Assembly (NCBI RefSeq): GCF_958979055.1
Contig: NC_084899.1
Span: 4,091,001 to 4,155,000 of the forward strand
From: Alnus glutinosa
Lineage: Eukaryota > Streptophyta > Magnoliopsida > Fagales > Betulaceae
Direction of reading: 5' to 3'
DNA length: 64,000 nucleotides
The notes under the pieces were generated by a model. That model saw only the letters and a program-made list of their open reading frames with translations. It had not been told where the DNA came from and ran no database searches. The translations under genes and the position numbers were made by a program. This document shows positions 22,027 through 35,286 of the stretch, piece by piece (the stretch's first letter is position 1; each line of letters opens with the position of its first letter).

Positions 22027-22577
22027 ACAAAAAAAAAAATTAGTATTTCTTATTCTCTTAATTAATTAATTAACTTGACTTGTTTTCTTCATGAACTATA
22101 CTTCGTAAGAAAAACAAAAAATTAAAAATCAGAAATGGACCAGCACCACAACTCACAACTCACAACTTTACCCAACGGTCTCTATCTTGCCCAGTTTTGG
22201 GGTCCATTGCCTAACCTGCTACACGCCATATAGGCAAGAAATAAAAATATAAAATAAAATAAAATAAAAAGTACAAAAATAAATAAACAAGCAAGATCCC
22301 AATAGATATATATACATGGAATTTCGTTTTCAGATGTATTTTTATACTAAATTCAGGATCCCACAGCAGTGGAATAGTACAATTATAATGAGGAAAAACA
22401 CATATATAAATAAATATCAGGTAACACATTGCCGCAGGCCACGCTATAAAATGATGAAGGTGCTTCCGGCCAGGGCCCAAGAGAAAGAGATTCAGGTACT
22501 ATCACATTGAGTGATCCTCAAACCTTTCTCTCGATCTATTTCATCACTTGGGTCTCACTTTTCTCTTGAGAGGATCG
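22027..22577. promoter_or_regulatory. Upstream region of NPF gene 1
   Basis: AT-rich spacer. Short tracts of AAAATA repeats lie at about 22245-22270. The promoter and leader of the first NPF gene must lie here; CACGCTATAAAATG at about 22440 offers a plausible TATA box about 135 bp before the start codon. Confidence 0.4.
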
Positions 22578-25500
22578 ATGGAGCAGATAGCAGCTGCCAT
22601 GGAAACTCCTCCTTCAAACCACAGGGAAACAGACCAATTACCAGCAAGACCCAGAAAGGGTGGCTTGAGAACCATGCCCTTCATCATAGGTAACAACAAA
22701 CACACAGACACAGACAGCTAGTACTGTTGATCATCATGATCAGTTTAGTTTCCATTGCCATTAGAGTTTTTTTTTTTTTTTTTTTTCTGACGATTAATTT
22801 CTTTCTTTCTGTATTTTGGGAAAAACGAAAAAAAAAGTGAATGAATCATTTGAGAAAGTAGCGAGCTATGGACTGATGCCGAACATGATCTTCTACCTGA
22901 TGAACGAATATCATATGCAGAGCGCAAATGGAGCAAGCATATTATTCTTTTGGGCAGCTCTATCCAACGGTCTCGCCATTGTCGGTGCTTTCCTCTCCGA
23001 TTCTTACTTGGGCAGGTTTCGTGTCATCACCTTGGGATCCTTCTCTACCCTTCTCGTGAGTCTATGCTCTCCCCTTTTCTCTCTATTATCCACTACCACT
23101 ACCACTAATCTTGTTATTTTTGTACCCTCTCAAATATTATTTAGGTTTCAAAGTTATTATTTACCCATAATATAATAATATTCATCTCAAATTCAATAAC
23201 AATTTTAAAAATTTAATAACATTTGAGAAGATATAAGCCAAAGCCTATATGTATTTATGAAATGTTGTGGGTTAAAAGGAGCTTTTGGGATTTTGTGTAG
23301 GAGTTTAGAAAGTATTTTTAATACGTAAAAAAGTTGTGTTAAGTAAAAAAAGACTGAAAACTACGTTTCGAAAAAAGCTTAAAAATAATTTAGCTCTTTT
23401 TGGCTTTTTTTTTTTTTTTTTTTTAGACAAAAGTTTTCTCAAAAGCTATCTCAAACATGCTATTGGGATTGCGTTAAAAGTATTTTTAATACTTCAAAAA
23501 CTCTGTCAGGCAAAAAAAATGTTGATTTGAATAAAAAAAAAATTAAAATAAAATAAAATAAAATAAAATAAAATAAAAAAAAACTTTTAAAAATTACTTT
23601 TTTGCTCTAAAAAAAAAACTTGAAAATGAGTATTTTTTTTTTTCCTTTCTAACAAAACTATTTCAAGCTTTTTTATATAAACAAAAGCTTGCACCGAGAA
23701 ATAGATATGGCCGTGTTTGGTAACCGATTAGGTTACCTTGATTTTGATGCAAGTTTTCTTTTTATTTTTTTTTTTTTTAGTAAAAAACACAAGTTCAAAA
23801 CATTCTTATATTTTATATCACATGATTTATTTTTTATTATTATTCAAACAAAAAATTCACTACAAAATAATTTTTTTTTTCATTTTTCCATACAACAAAA
23901 ATCAAATACTACATCAATCACTTATATCTACTTTAAAAAATTCCTCATAAAACTCGAAATAATTCAATAAGTCACCGAAAACAGCCTCAATGCAATCCCG
24001 AATAAGCTTTTAATTAGTTACTTGATTTCTATGTTTGATTATTGATTTAATTCACGAGAAAACTAGTTGTCATCAATAATTTGGATTGATACCAATTGGA
24101 TCCATTGAAATTCATTTTCTATATTTTTTTCTTTCTTTCTTGGAATATAATTGATTCTTTCCCCCCACAAGTATTATTGATGGATTTTTTACATAATAAT
24201 GTAATATTATAAATACTTTTTACTTTCCCAATGACTGATACACGTCATGTCACTGTTGCATGTGGTTGTGATAACTTCGAATCATAGCAACCAGTACTGC
24301 TAACATGGAAGATATATTAAATTCAGTAAAATATAAAATAATAACCATTGGATATTAAAAAGATACAAGTAATTTCCACGAGGTGTCGAAATAGTTGACT
24401 TCCAATTGCATTGCCTTCACTCTATTTTAAACCATTAAAAGTGGTTGGATAATTGATTACAGAAAAATATAAATGCTAATGAACTTCATTTTTTACATTT
24501 TTCTTTTAAGTATTTACTCCTGATAGTTTAAGCATGCGTTTGTTGTTGTTGTGATTTTACAAATAAAAAGTGTGATCTTAAATCAAATAATAAAAAATGA
24601 ATTATTCGGAATTATGTTTTAAAAAATTATAGTTTAATATGTTTTTTTCAAATAACAGGTAATGGGATTTTTTTTTTTTTTTTTGAAAACGAACAATTTT
24701 TAATGCTACACTGCAATTTTAAAGTCTAATCTGTAATTTTATCAAACGTTTAATTATGTTTTTAAAGGCATCCTCAACAAACTCTCTAAAACCCAATTTT
24801 AACTAAAATCTGAAGAAATTATTTAGAGAATTTATTGTGTAGTATTTGGAAAGTGACTAACTAAAATAGTAAAAGTTAAAACTTAGAGAAATTTTAGAGA
24901 GCTCATTGATCAAGATGTTCTAAAACGGACATGGTAAATATCTATCTCCTAATAATCTTATATCCATCTCTATAAAATTAAGTTTTAAATTTATTATTGG
25001 ATTTTTAAGGCTCAATATAGACTTACAAATTTAATAAATAAATTTGATATTGTTCGAGAATACAAGAAAGTACTTAAAGACAATTAAAAAAAAAAAAAAT
25101 AGTTATATATACAAAAATGCTTCGAATATTACGTCAAACATTAAATTTGACTGTTGTTGCTGTCGTGAAAATTGTGGCAGGGTATGACACTACTATGGTT
25201 AACAGCTGTTATCGCACAGCTGAAGCCTCCTTCATGTCCCAAATCTAGCATCACTTGCGAATCGGCGACACCTGCCCAACTCTTCTTCTTGCTCTCCTCT
25301 TTCGTGCTCATGTCCATCGGAGCTGGCTGCGTTAGACCATGTTCCATGGCCTTTGGTGCAGACCAGTTGGACAATAAAGACAACCCCATTAGCGAGAGAA
25401 CTTTACAGGGCTTCTTCAATTGGTACTATGTATCGGTTGGAATTTCTACGGTTCTGGCTTTGACTGCCATTGTCTATATTCAAGACCACTTGGGATGGAA

Positions 25501-27350
25501 AGTGGGTTTTGGAGTGCCGGCAATTCTAATGGTGTTTTCAGTCTTGATGTTCCTGTTGGGCTCTTCTCTCTACGTGAAAGTGAAGGCTGAGAGTAGCGTC
25601 TTCAGTGCCCTTTTTCTCGTATCCGTAGCTGCCTTGAGAAAAAGAAATCTTCCACTTTCTGCCAGAAATCTCAAGTACCATCACGGCAAAGAGTCCAACT
25701 TCAGTGCTCCAACTGACAAGTTAAGGTACCCTATCAGTGATAAATATTGCCATTTATGGCCTCTCAAGTCTCAACCCCTAGAAAACAGTACTGCTGAGGC
25801 CTCATGCTCTTGGAGACTAGTTTTCTAAAACTGTCGTTTAATTTGCAATTTCTTTTCCTTAAAATGACTAATACAAACCTTTGGTAGAGTTAGGACTCCT
25901 TATAAATCGGCTTGCAATGGAAGAGTTATTTACATATGAAAGATTAAATGTACTCAAGTAATGTGTGATACTTAATTAAGATCATAATATATCACCACGT
26001 TCCGTAACTGATGTCCACTACAACTTATTATATTCCTTTAATCGCCCCTTCTGTAACTCGAGCTCGTGGCTCGGTGCATGGCTCTATTACCAAAATGATG
26101 AGTTATACAACTCAATATTTATATCATTTGGTATCAGAGTCATACACTATGGAAGATGCGACCTATAAGATATAATAGTCCGCCATTAATGTTAGTGACG
26201 GAGCGTAGTGATATGTTACGATCCTATGTATATATAAGTTCTTGGACACTCTTCCCTTGTAAGCCGGTTTTCAATGGTGAGTTTTATCTAAGATTTGAAT
26301 CAATGACTCATTTGAAGGGAACATCAAAGCAATGGCATTGATTTTCTTTTCTCTGTTGCATGTGTCCAAGAAAGTTTCCAAACGGCATGTTCCAAAACTG
26401 TTGGTTTTTTTAACAGCAGGATAGAAAATTTTTTACCATCTTTTTATCATCTGAGCAGGTGTCTCAACAGAGCCTGCATTATCCGTGATCCTCAAAAAGA
26501 CTTGAAACCAGATGGGTCAGCTTCAAATCCATGGAAGCTGTGCACAGTTGACCAAGTAGAATCACTCAAAGCACTGATAAGAGTCATCCCCATGTGCTCC
26601 ACTGGCATCATGATACTACTGGCAATGAACCAATACTCAATATTTTCCGTACTCCAGGCCAACGTGATGGACCGACACCTCACTCCCAACTTCCAAATTC
26701 CAGCAGGATCCTTTTCTGTCTTCATAATTATCACGTTAACAATCTGGATTCCCATATACGACCGCGCACTTGTTCCACTGCTAGCAAAGTTTACTGGAAG
26801 ACCACGTGGACTTGGGGAGAAAACGCGCATGGGAATCGGATTGTTGCTGTCGTCGTTGGGCATGGCCGTAGCAGCAATTGTAGAGAACATAAGGAGAAAA
26901 AACGCCATTGATAAAGGGCTAGCTGATAACCCAGGGACTGTGATGGACATGTCTGCCATGTTGCTAATCCCACAATTTTGCTTGTTTGGGTTGGCTGAGG
27001 CTTTCAACGCAATTGGGCAGCTTGAATTCTACTACTCTCAGCTTCCAAAGAGCATGTCTAGCATTGCACTGTCTCTTTTCACTTTTGGATTGGCTGTGGC
27101 TAATCTCTTGGGTAGTTTACTGGTGAAGATTGTTGATGGGGCTACAAAGAAAAATGGGAACAATAGTTGGCTGTCGAGTAATCTGAATAAGGGCCACTTG
27201 GATTATTACTTTTGGCTCCTTACCGTAATGTGCGTGGTTAATTTTGTATATTTTCTTGTTTGTTGTTGGGCTTACGGACCTAGCGAGGATGGGAGGGCGA
27301 AAATGACGGATAAAATGAAAGAACTACAACAGGAAGATGGTGCAGAATAG
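22578..27350 (+). CDS. NRT1/PTR family (NPF) transporter 1, NPF1-like
   Basis: Four exons, 22578-22689, 22838-23055, 25181-25725 and 26459-27350, give 588 residues, a normal length. Members are plasma-membrane proton-coupled carriers with 12 membrane helices, moving nitrate, peptides, hormones or glucosides; substrate cannot be told from sequence. Seen here: a KGGLRTMPFII leader, the proton-coupling ExxEK motif (ESFEK) in helix 1, GAFLSDSYLGRF, FGADQLDNK and the late signature FYYSQLPKSMSS. Wording is closest to the NPF1 subgroup (NRT1.11/1.12 of Arabidopsis, phloem nitrate redistribution). A tandem paralogue follows at 29470. The 2.1-kb second intron is filled with AT-rich repeats. The acceptor of exon 2 is preceded by an A-run, which is unusual. 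Confidence 0.92.
23056..25180. repeat. Large intron of NPF gene 1 with MITE-like repeats
   Basis: Very AT-rich. Candidate inverted-repeat elements are 23705-23990 (GGCCGTGTTTGGTAACC at one end, TCACCGAAAACAGCCTC at the other) and 24767-24925 (GGCATCCTCAACAAACTC against GAGCTCATTGATCAAGATG). Poly(T) and (TAAAA)n tracts are frequent. Neither element has a verified target duplication. Confidence 0.35.
25880..26260 (+). repeat. Possible TRIM/LTR remnant in last intron of NPF gene 1
   Basis: TGGTATCAGAGTC (26129-26141) is a primer-binding-type sequence. Downstream GGAGCGTAGTGATATGTTACG could be a polypurine tract plus LTR start, and TATAAGTTCTTGGACACTC parallels TATAAATCGGCTTGCAATGG upstream only weakly. 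Confidence 0.3.
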
Positions 27351-28575
27351 GGATGCATGAACTGGCCGGATGAGTGAATTTCTGTGAGTATTAAATATTT
27401 GTTTGTTTAATTAATTGTGTTTTGAATATGATCGATTAAGAGCTCATACCAATCTGTATTGTATGTTCAAACTATATTTATTTTAATTTTCAAATAAGAT
27501 TGAGTTTGTTCAAGACTTGCTTGGTTAAATTGTTTTCTCCTCATAGGAAATAAGCTTATATATGCTAGAATTTGATTCAATAATTAAGAAAAAAAAAATC
27601 ATAGAAATTAATTTATAATTCATATTGATTGGCACAAAAGTATATCCCACCAATTCAGTATTACATTGAAGATGATTGATGTTGTACTATACATGGGAAG
27701 GATCAATCGGCTAATTGCAAAGCAAACACATGATAATTAAGCTAAGGAAGAATATAAATTTACTCCCGGCCGGAGTACTAATCACCCAATTTCTATTACT
27801 TTCTTGGTTTGTAAATTCGACTTTTAATTCTTTTAATTTTTTATATTTTTCACTTTAGTTCTTCCGTCCAAAATTGCTTACATACGTATCATTAACGAGA
27901 TTAATGCCACATAAGTAATTTTGCTATGTCAATTAAAAAATTAAAATTTAAAAAACAAAAGAACAAAAAAGTCATGTTTTTTTTATTGCTCCAACATAAT
28001 GAACAAATTATGATCAGTTTGATACTTCAAGGTATCAATTATATAAGGATGTACCCCGGCCCCCAAACCAGAGAGAAAAAAAAAACAAAAAAACAAAAAA
28101 ACAAAAAAACAAAAAAAACAAAAAAACAAAAAACAAAACCAAAACCAAAACAAAAAGTTTTCATTTAAGAGCGAGGAATGACATAAATTATATTTTTATC
28201 TTACAAATATTTCAAAATGCTGACATGTCAATCTCAACCAATCCTTAAATTTTTTTTAAAGGCTAGTTAATTAAGACTGTCATATCAACATTATGAGATA
28301 ATTGTGAGATAAAAATGTAGTTTCAAGCATTATTCTACTTTTTTATTCCACAACTATCACACAATGCTAACTTGACAATCTCAGCTAACCTTTGTTTAGG
28401 ACGGTCACATCAAATTTGATAACCCTTTTTGAGAGGTGTCTTTTCTGTTTTTGTTGAAAAAAATGTTTGGTATAACATAAATATAAAATGAGTTTTGAGT
28501 TATTTATAAGTGTTTTACATGCATATATTAAAAAAAAAAAAGAGTTATTTATTCATATCTTGACCCCTTTTTTTT

Positions 28576-28616
<41 letters not shown>

Positions 28617-28698
28617 GGGCGTACTGCGTAGTTTCTAGCATTCGTCTTACTCGATCTTAACACCTTCTTTCATATAATCAAGGAGTCAAGCAATAATA

Positions 28699-28733
<35 letters not shown>

Positions 28734-29469
28734 TCAAGCAATTATAAGAAGAAGAAGAAGAGAAGAACCCAAAGGACATCCTGCCTTCGATAGGTCCGGA
28801 AAGCGTTACATTTCCTTAATTAGACGATAATCTATATGTGAACACGTCGTAATGCAAGGCATAAGGCATATCACCCAGCGGATCCAACCCCCTAGGAAAA
28901 TCCAAACTCAATCAAACAGTGAAAGAGATCGATCGACTACTTGATTTCCACGTCACTTTTCAAATTAAACAATTGCCAAATATTAAACGGTTATATACAC
29001 GTCACTCAAACACGTTTAATTTGCTGTTGTTAATTAGTAATTACCCACAGTAGAGTTCAGTTCGCCCATATATTTTCAAATTTCAACAGTTGTCTCTCTT
29101 AATTAAATTCTTAACTTCCATAACCAAGATTAGGTTGTGGATCTTGCGTGTGTGTTTTGTTCTTGTAATAAAACACCACCGTTTTGATCGAGTTCTTGCA
29201 ACATTCTGGACTCTAGAAGGAAAAGGTATATACTCTATGTTCTTATGTTTATGATTTTCCGACATTTGAAAACAACTCCCAAACAGGGCCTCATTAATTT
29301 CCTTGGACGATATTCTCTATGTGAATATTCTTAATTATTCTTAAATGGGAAAGAAAAGGAATTGATCGATCTTGCCGTCGTACTTGCTTTAAACAAAGCT
29401 CTCTCTGATCTCTTCTTTGATGAAACTGTCGGAAACCATTTCATTGCAGGCCGGCAAAGGGATCGATCG
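27351..29469. other. Spacer between the two NPF genes
   Basis: No gene recognised. It holds a palindromic segment at about 28172-28325 (TTTTTATCTTACAAATA against TGTGAGATAAAAATGT) that may be a small MITE, an (AAAAAAC)n tract at 28076-28155, and two long A-runs at about 28579-28613 and 28703-28731. The promoter of NPF gene 2 should lie in the last part. Confidence 0.4.
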
Positions 29470-32400
29470 ATGGAGATTTCGTCGGAGCAAGAGATCAAAA
29501 GCACCCAAAAGATTAAAAGCAAAAAGGGTGGCCTTAGAACCATGCCTTTCATCATAGGTGAAGTACTTCTTCTTTTGATCGATGCATAATTAAATACATA
29601 TATAATTTCTTTCTCTTTTCGTGAACTGTGATAATAATTAAATTCTTAAATTAGAACTTTATTTATTAATTAATTTGAGCATGCATGCATGCAGCTAATG
29701 AGACATTTGAAAAGGTTGCCAGCTTTGGGCTTATTGCGAATATGATACTGTACTTGATGAACGAATATCACATGGATCCCGTCGCCGGAGCTAGCCTGTT
29801 GTTCCTGTGGTCAGCCATATCGCACTTCACCCCTGTCATTGGGGCTTTCCTTTCTGATTCTTACTTCGGCCGGTTTCGGATGATTGCTTATGGGACTGTT
29901 TTTAGCCTTCTTGTAAGCATTTTTATTCTCTTTTTCTTCTTCTTCTTCTCTCTCTCCTTACCCAATTTGCCTTCTTTTTTTTTTATTTAATGTAAAAAGT
30001 TAATTCATTTTCCTACAATTGCCTCCATATAAAAGTTTGTTCATCACTAGGGATGTAACTAAACCAGTTCGTTCGACAACCCGCTCAGTTTAGTTCGATT
30101 CGAACTCAAACTCGATACTGTAGAAACTTACTCGTTTCTGTAGAAACCTAATTATATACTATAGAAACTTTTTTTTATATATATAAATTTTAATCTGTCT
30201 ATTACAATATAACATTATGCTTAAATAGCCTAAGAGACTAACCTTTAATTCTAACCCTAATGTGATTCACTTTGGGTCAAACCCATTATTGTATTATAAA
30301 TAACTTAAAACTTTAGATCAAGCCCATATTATTGAAATGGAAAATGTTAGATTTACAACACCAATACAACAACTGTACAACAACCCCTCACAGTTGTTGT
30401 ATTGGTGTTGTACAAGAATCAAATCCCTATTGAAATTCAAATAAAACTAAGGACCAATTTATTCTTGTCTCCTTCTGCGTCACACGTGCACCTTTGTAGT
30501 TTCAAGTCAAGAGTAATAAATTTAGGGGAAATCATGTGATCACCAATTCCACGTGCTTTTCGTTTTCTTGACTTTAAGATTTCAGTTTTTAATATGATAG
30601 ATCTAATACATGTATTAATTTAGCCTCATTCTAACTTCGAAACCTATGATCTATCACATTTTTGTTTCTCAAAAATAATGTAGAAATACAATTATACTCC
30701 TTAGATAAAAATAATAAAAAAATAAAAAAATAAAAAAATAAAAAATTGGTAAGGTCCGACTCCCTAGCATCCACGAGGTGATTCATAGTCATCCTGATGT
30801 AAGGTTGGCTCTATTCGATCTCTCTGAACGATGTGTCCGTGAGCCACCCCCTAACAAAGGGCCTAGCTCGAGGCCACCTCAATTTGAGGGATGGCTCCAC
30901 TCTCTTTGACCAGGGTGGTCCTAAGGCCTTCATGAGTGTCATTCACCATCATTGTTAAGGTTTGGATTAGTAACCCAGTTTAACCACATTTTTTTTTTAC
31001 TTTTGAATTTTAATTTATTTTTTTTTCTCTGAAATGCATAATTGTATTTTTATAGTTATTTTTTAAGAAAATGCAGGCAGGGGTATCAAATTTAAAATGG
31101 ACTTAAACTTGGTCTTAAATCTATTAAATAAAAACATGAATCTTAAAGTCAAAAAGACAAAAAAAAAAAACCAAAAAAAAAAAAGAAAAAAAAAAAAAAG
31201 AGTGTTTGTGATCACCCGATTTCCCAAAATTTAGTATATTTCCTCCGAATATCAACCCAAAGGGTTAGGAACCCTTCAAGAAAAACAGTTTATATTGACA
31301 AAAACTTTAGTGACGGTTAAAAGAATTGTTGTGGTAAAAAAGGCCACCACTATAACACACAAAGAGAGACAAGAGCTAGACAACCATTTCTTAATTTGTT
31401 TTTGAAACTTCGAATGACCCTAAAGAAAATAAAATAAAAGGAGAAATTGGAACTAATTATAGTCTCTTTTTGCATTTTTTTTTTTTTTCTGACAGGGGCT
31501 GACCGTGTTATGGCTTACAGCAATTATTCCACAAGCAAGGCCTCCCCATTGCAACAACCCAAATGTAGAAAAATGCAAGCCCCCAACGTCAGCTCAGCTC
31601 GCACTTCTCCTATCCTCATTTGCCCTCATGTCAATAGGGGCTGGTGGCATTAGGCCATGCTCCCTAGCCTTTGGTGCAGATCAGTTTAACGAGGCAGACA
31701 ACCTCAAAAAAGAAAAGATCTTACAAAGCTTCTTTAACTGGTATTATGTTTCAATTGGGATCTCTATAATGCTCTCTGTGACAGTCATAGTTTATATTCA
31801 AGATGTAGCAGGTTGGGTTGTGGGTTTCGCAGTTCCTCTAGGGCTCATGGTTTTCTCTGCGATTACTTTCTTATTGGGTACTTGTTTTTATATCAAAATT
31901 AAGGCAAACAAGAGCTTGTTTACTGGTTTTGCCCAAGTGACACTAGCTGCTTGGAAAAACAAACACCTACACTTGCCACCAAAGATTTCTGATGGATTGT
32001 ACTATCACAAGGGCTCAAACCTTCTCGTGCCAACCGACAAACTAAGGTAAAAAATGTTGCTTAGTAGACTGTCATACAATTGAGATGACGTATATGGTAC
32101 GTAGTGAAATTGATGATCCAATGACTGATTTTCACCTCGTCCAGTTGTATATCGGTCGTATAACAATTTTCAAACTAGTATTACTTATATGGATAGCATA
32201 ATCATATAACATGTCTTATTGTGCATTGAAATAAACTTACTTCCTCCCCAAAAGGGCTAATTCTCTTTGGCGTTTCTTAGGTATCTAAACAAGGCTTGCA
32301 TCATTAGGAACCTTGTGAAGGATTTGGATTCTAATGGCATGGCTTTGAACCCATGGAGTCTATGTACAACAACACAAGTAGAAGAGCTAAAAGCACTATT

Positions 32401-33166
32401 AAAGGTCCTCTTTGTTTGGTCCACCGGCATAATGGTCTCCGTGACACTCAACCAACAAGCATTTTCCGTGCTCCAAGCAAGCACCATGGACAGACACGTT
32501 GTCAACAAGTTCAAAATCCCAGCAGCCTCCCTCGGCGTGTTTGGAATCCTCAGCATGGCAGCAACAGTGGCCATCTATGATCTGGTTGGTGTTCCCTTGC
32601 TGTCAAAGTTCACCAAATTGAAACGTGGGCTTAGCCTTAAAGAACGTATGGGAATTGGTGTAGCGCTCACATGTGTAGCCACCGCAATGTCAGCAGTTGT
32701 AGAGGGGAAACGCAGAAATACAGCAATCCGAGAAGGGTTATCCGATGATCCGCACGCAGTGGTAAACATGTCTGCAATGTGGCTAGTGCCACAATATTGC
32801 CTGCATGGAATTGCTGAGGCCTTCAACGCAATTGGGCAAATACAGTTCTACTATTCTCAGTTCCCCAAGAGCATGTCTAGCATTGCCATGGCTCTTTTGT
32901 CTCTTGGGATGGGTGTGGGGAACTTGTTTGCCAGTCTCATAGTCTATATTGTGGATGATGTGACGAAGAGAGGGGGAAACGTGAGTTGGGTGTCAAAGAA
33001 CCTTAACAAGGGTCACTATGATTACTATTATTGGGTGCTTACTATTTTGGGAGTGGTTAATGTTTTCTACTATATTTTATGTAGTTGGGCATATGGTAGT
33101 GAAGATGACAAGGTGGAAGGCGTGAAAGAGGAAGATATGCCCAAGTCCTACAACTATACCCCCTGA
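29470..33166 (+). CDS. NRT1/PTR family (NPF) transporter 2, NPF1-like, tandem paralogue
   Basis: Four exons, 29470-29557, 29695-29912, 31496-32046 and 32281-33166, give 580 residues. Intron positions and phases equal those of the upstream copy, and exon 2 is the same length (218 bp), so the pair arose by tandem duplication. Motifs: KGGLRTMPFII, ANETFEKVASFG with the ExxEK site, GAFLSDSYFGRF, FGADQFNEADN, FYYSQFPKSMSS and NKGHYDYYYW. A proton-coupled, 12-helix plasma-membrane carrier is expected, with substrate unknown. I chose the start at 29470, which matches the family; an in-frame ATG exists at 29362. The short N-terminal leader and the loop after helix 6 differ most from copy 1. Confidence 0.92.
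29913..31495. other. Second intron of NPF gene 2
   Basis: 1.58 kb. Besides the hairpin at 30354 it contains A-rich microsatellite (about 30710-30745), a GC-richer block at 30760-30960 with GTGAGCCACC / GGATGGCTCC pieces of an unidentified repeat, and A/C-rich tract near 31155-31200. Confidence 0.4.
30354..30412. repeat. Perfect 23-bp inverted repeat with 13-base loop in NPF gene 2 intron
   Basis: The arm TACAACACCAATACAACAAC-TGT (30354-30376) and its exact reverse complement (30390-30412) flank a 13-base loop. It may be the core of a tiny MITE or a stem-forming intron segment. Confidence 0.8.
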
Positions 33167-35283
33167 CGTCTCTATTTGATTTGTACAATCTGTTTACTTG
33201 ATTGTGGGCAGAGTTTGCAAACAGGCAAACAAAATTTTAAGTACGTATCAAAACAATTTAATACTAATCTAGTGCAAACTAAACTCAAGTACGTGGCGGA
33301 AGGTTGGGTTTGAAAGAACTCAAACCTTATTACGAATTTGTGTAAACACTCATGCCCATCTCGCGGGTTTGCATTCTCTTTTATAATCAATACATGTAGT
33401 TTGTTACAAGATATAAATGTTACATTTGAATTGAACACGGCATTGCATTGATATCTTATCACTTTACTGGTCGTACACTCGTTGTACTCGGAGAAATTAA
33501 ATTTTGTTTTCTATCATTCTCTCATCAAACCGATTATTGTGGCACCTCAAGCATAAATGGTTTCATCAATTCATCAATTTATTTTGAGATTTTTCATTAT
33601 CCTATGTTTGTTTCATTCAAAAAGTTCATAAAGTATGTAATTTTCATGAAATCGTGTTAGAATGGGTTATGTTTGCATGAGAGCATGTCATATTTTCATA
33701 CATTGCATGAACTAATGATTTGATGTTGTTTTATTACATGTTAGTGTCATAGAATCATGTCCTATTTTTTGGTTTGATTAGTTTTTAAAACACCTAAACC
33801 GATTTTTCTAAAACTACCCGAATACCATGTTTATTTGACATATATAGTTTTACAAAGATTGAGTCTTTTTTATTTCTACTCATCAAACCAACTTGATATT
33901 TTCCAGATTGATTGTGTTTTATGCATGAAAAATATTTTCAAAGTTCCCCGGCCATAGGATTGGCCAAGCCCCGGACACAATTTTTCTTGATGCAACTTCA
34001 TGTTTTCAATTCCTAATTAATTGAGTAGTTTGTTGTATGATCGATGTCTTAAATCTTCCAAAAATTAGATTTCAAAAACTGATTTTAAGGATGATTTTAG
34101 TTTATGGATAGAAACTTATTGGCCTATAAATTAGTCCTAAGGTCTTTTAATCATGAGCTTTAAGCATACAAACCAAACTACATAGATCTAGGCATGTTTT
34201 AGGTCATTTAATAGCAAAAAGTTTTTTAAACTCATGTGCATCATGTACTGATCTAGTTGGATTTCATAATTAATTATGTTTAAGATAATTATAATTGATT
34301 CATCTAGGCTTTGGTTATTTATTCCAAGAGGCCTAGTGATAATTGGAATTAGTCTAGTCAGTAGCCTGGAAAGCATGCTTTAAAATCAGGTATTTAATAG
34401 TCATTTCTAGAAGACTATTGGAGTACTTAATTAGATCTTTGATATTGACTTTGTTGGAGCTTGTGACTCAGGTTTCTAGTTGCTAGTCAGTCTACTTCAA
34501 TAGACAGATAAGTAATACTCTAATACTACCTCGCCCCTTTTAAATGCTATTTATGATATATTGCAAGTTCTAGTTTTAGCATGTTTTATATAATCATGTT
34601 TTATTATGAAAATAATTTTATCAAGCTATGATGTCTTTTATGAACATGTGGTACTTACGAAAGAAATGAGATGTTTTATGAAGAAAGAAAACCTCTTTAT
34701 TATATTGCCCTAAGTTATAAAAGTTACAAAAAGTTTATGAAAGTTGGGCACATAATGAGATAACTAATTTTAATGAATGTTTTGGCCTTAGTAAGTATGA
34801 AGCATAGTACCATTGTTAGGCTGGAATGCAACACATTAAATGACGTTTATGTGAAGGTTAGCCATCACTATATCACAAAGCTGAGTGTACCTTATATAGT
34901 AGTTAAACAGCTTGCATTTGGCACTTCTACGGCCTCGGAATGTCATGCTATGAGCACAAGGCTCACACAACCCTAGCATATGGGGTAACAGTATATTGTA
35001 TATACAAGTTGTTAAAGGGAAAAATAAAAAATAAATTATTGTGTTTGTGTTTGTGTGTGTGTGAGTTTTGCAAAGGAATTTCTAAAGCTAGCGAATTTTA
35101 CACTCAAAAATGGTTTTCAACTCAACAAATTTTCTAAAATGGTTGAGAAGTGTTGCTTACTAAGTTTTTGCTCATAGTTTTGTTTTTATGTTTTCAGGTT
35201 ACAATGAAGCTCAATAGGAGGTCGTGATATGCAGCATGGAATGGATTTTTATTTTCCCATCCTTTTTGTCAATTACTTTCCGT
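33167..35283. other. Intergenic, AT-rich
   Basis: No gene, RNA or transposon recognised. The first few hundred bases include the 3' UTR of NPF gene 2. Confidence 0.4.
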
Positions 35284-35286
35284 TAA

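Noticed and set aside
27926-28168. Lys-rich 80-codon open frame
   Set aside because: It is translation of an (AAAAAAC)n tract.
29362-29469. 36-codon N-terminal extension of NPF gene 2
   Set aside because: In frame but unlike the NPF leader, and the next ATG at 29470 matches the paralogue's start.
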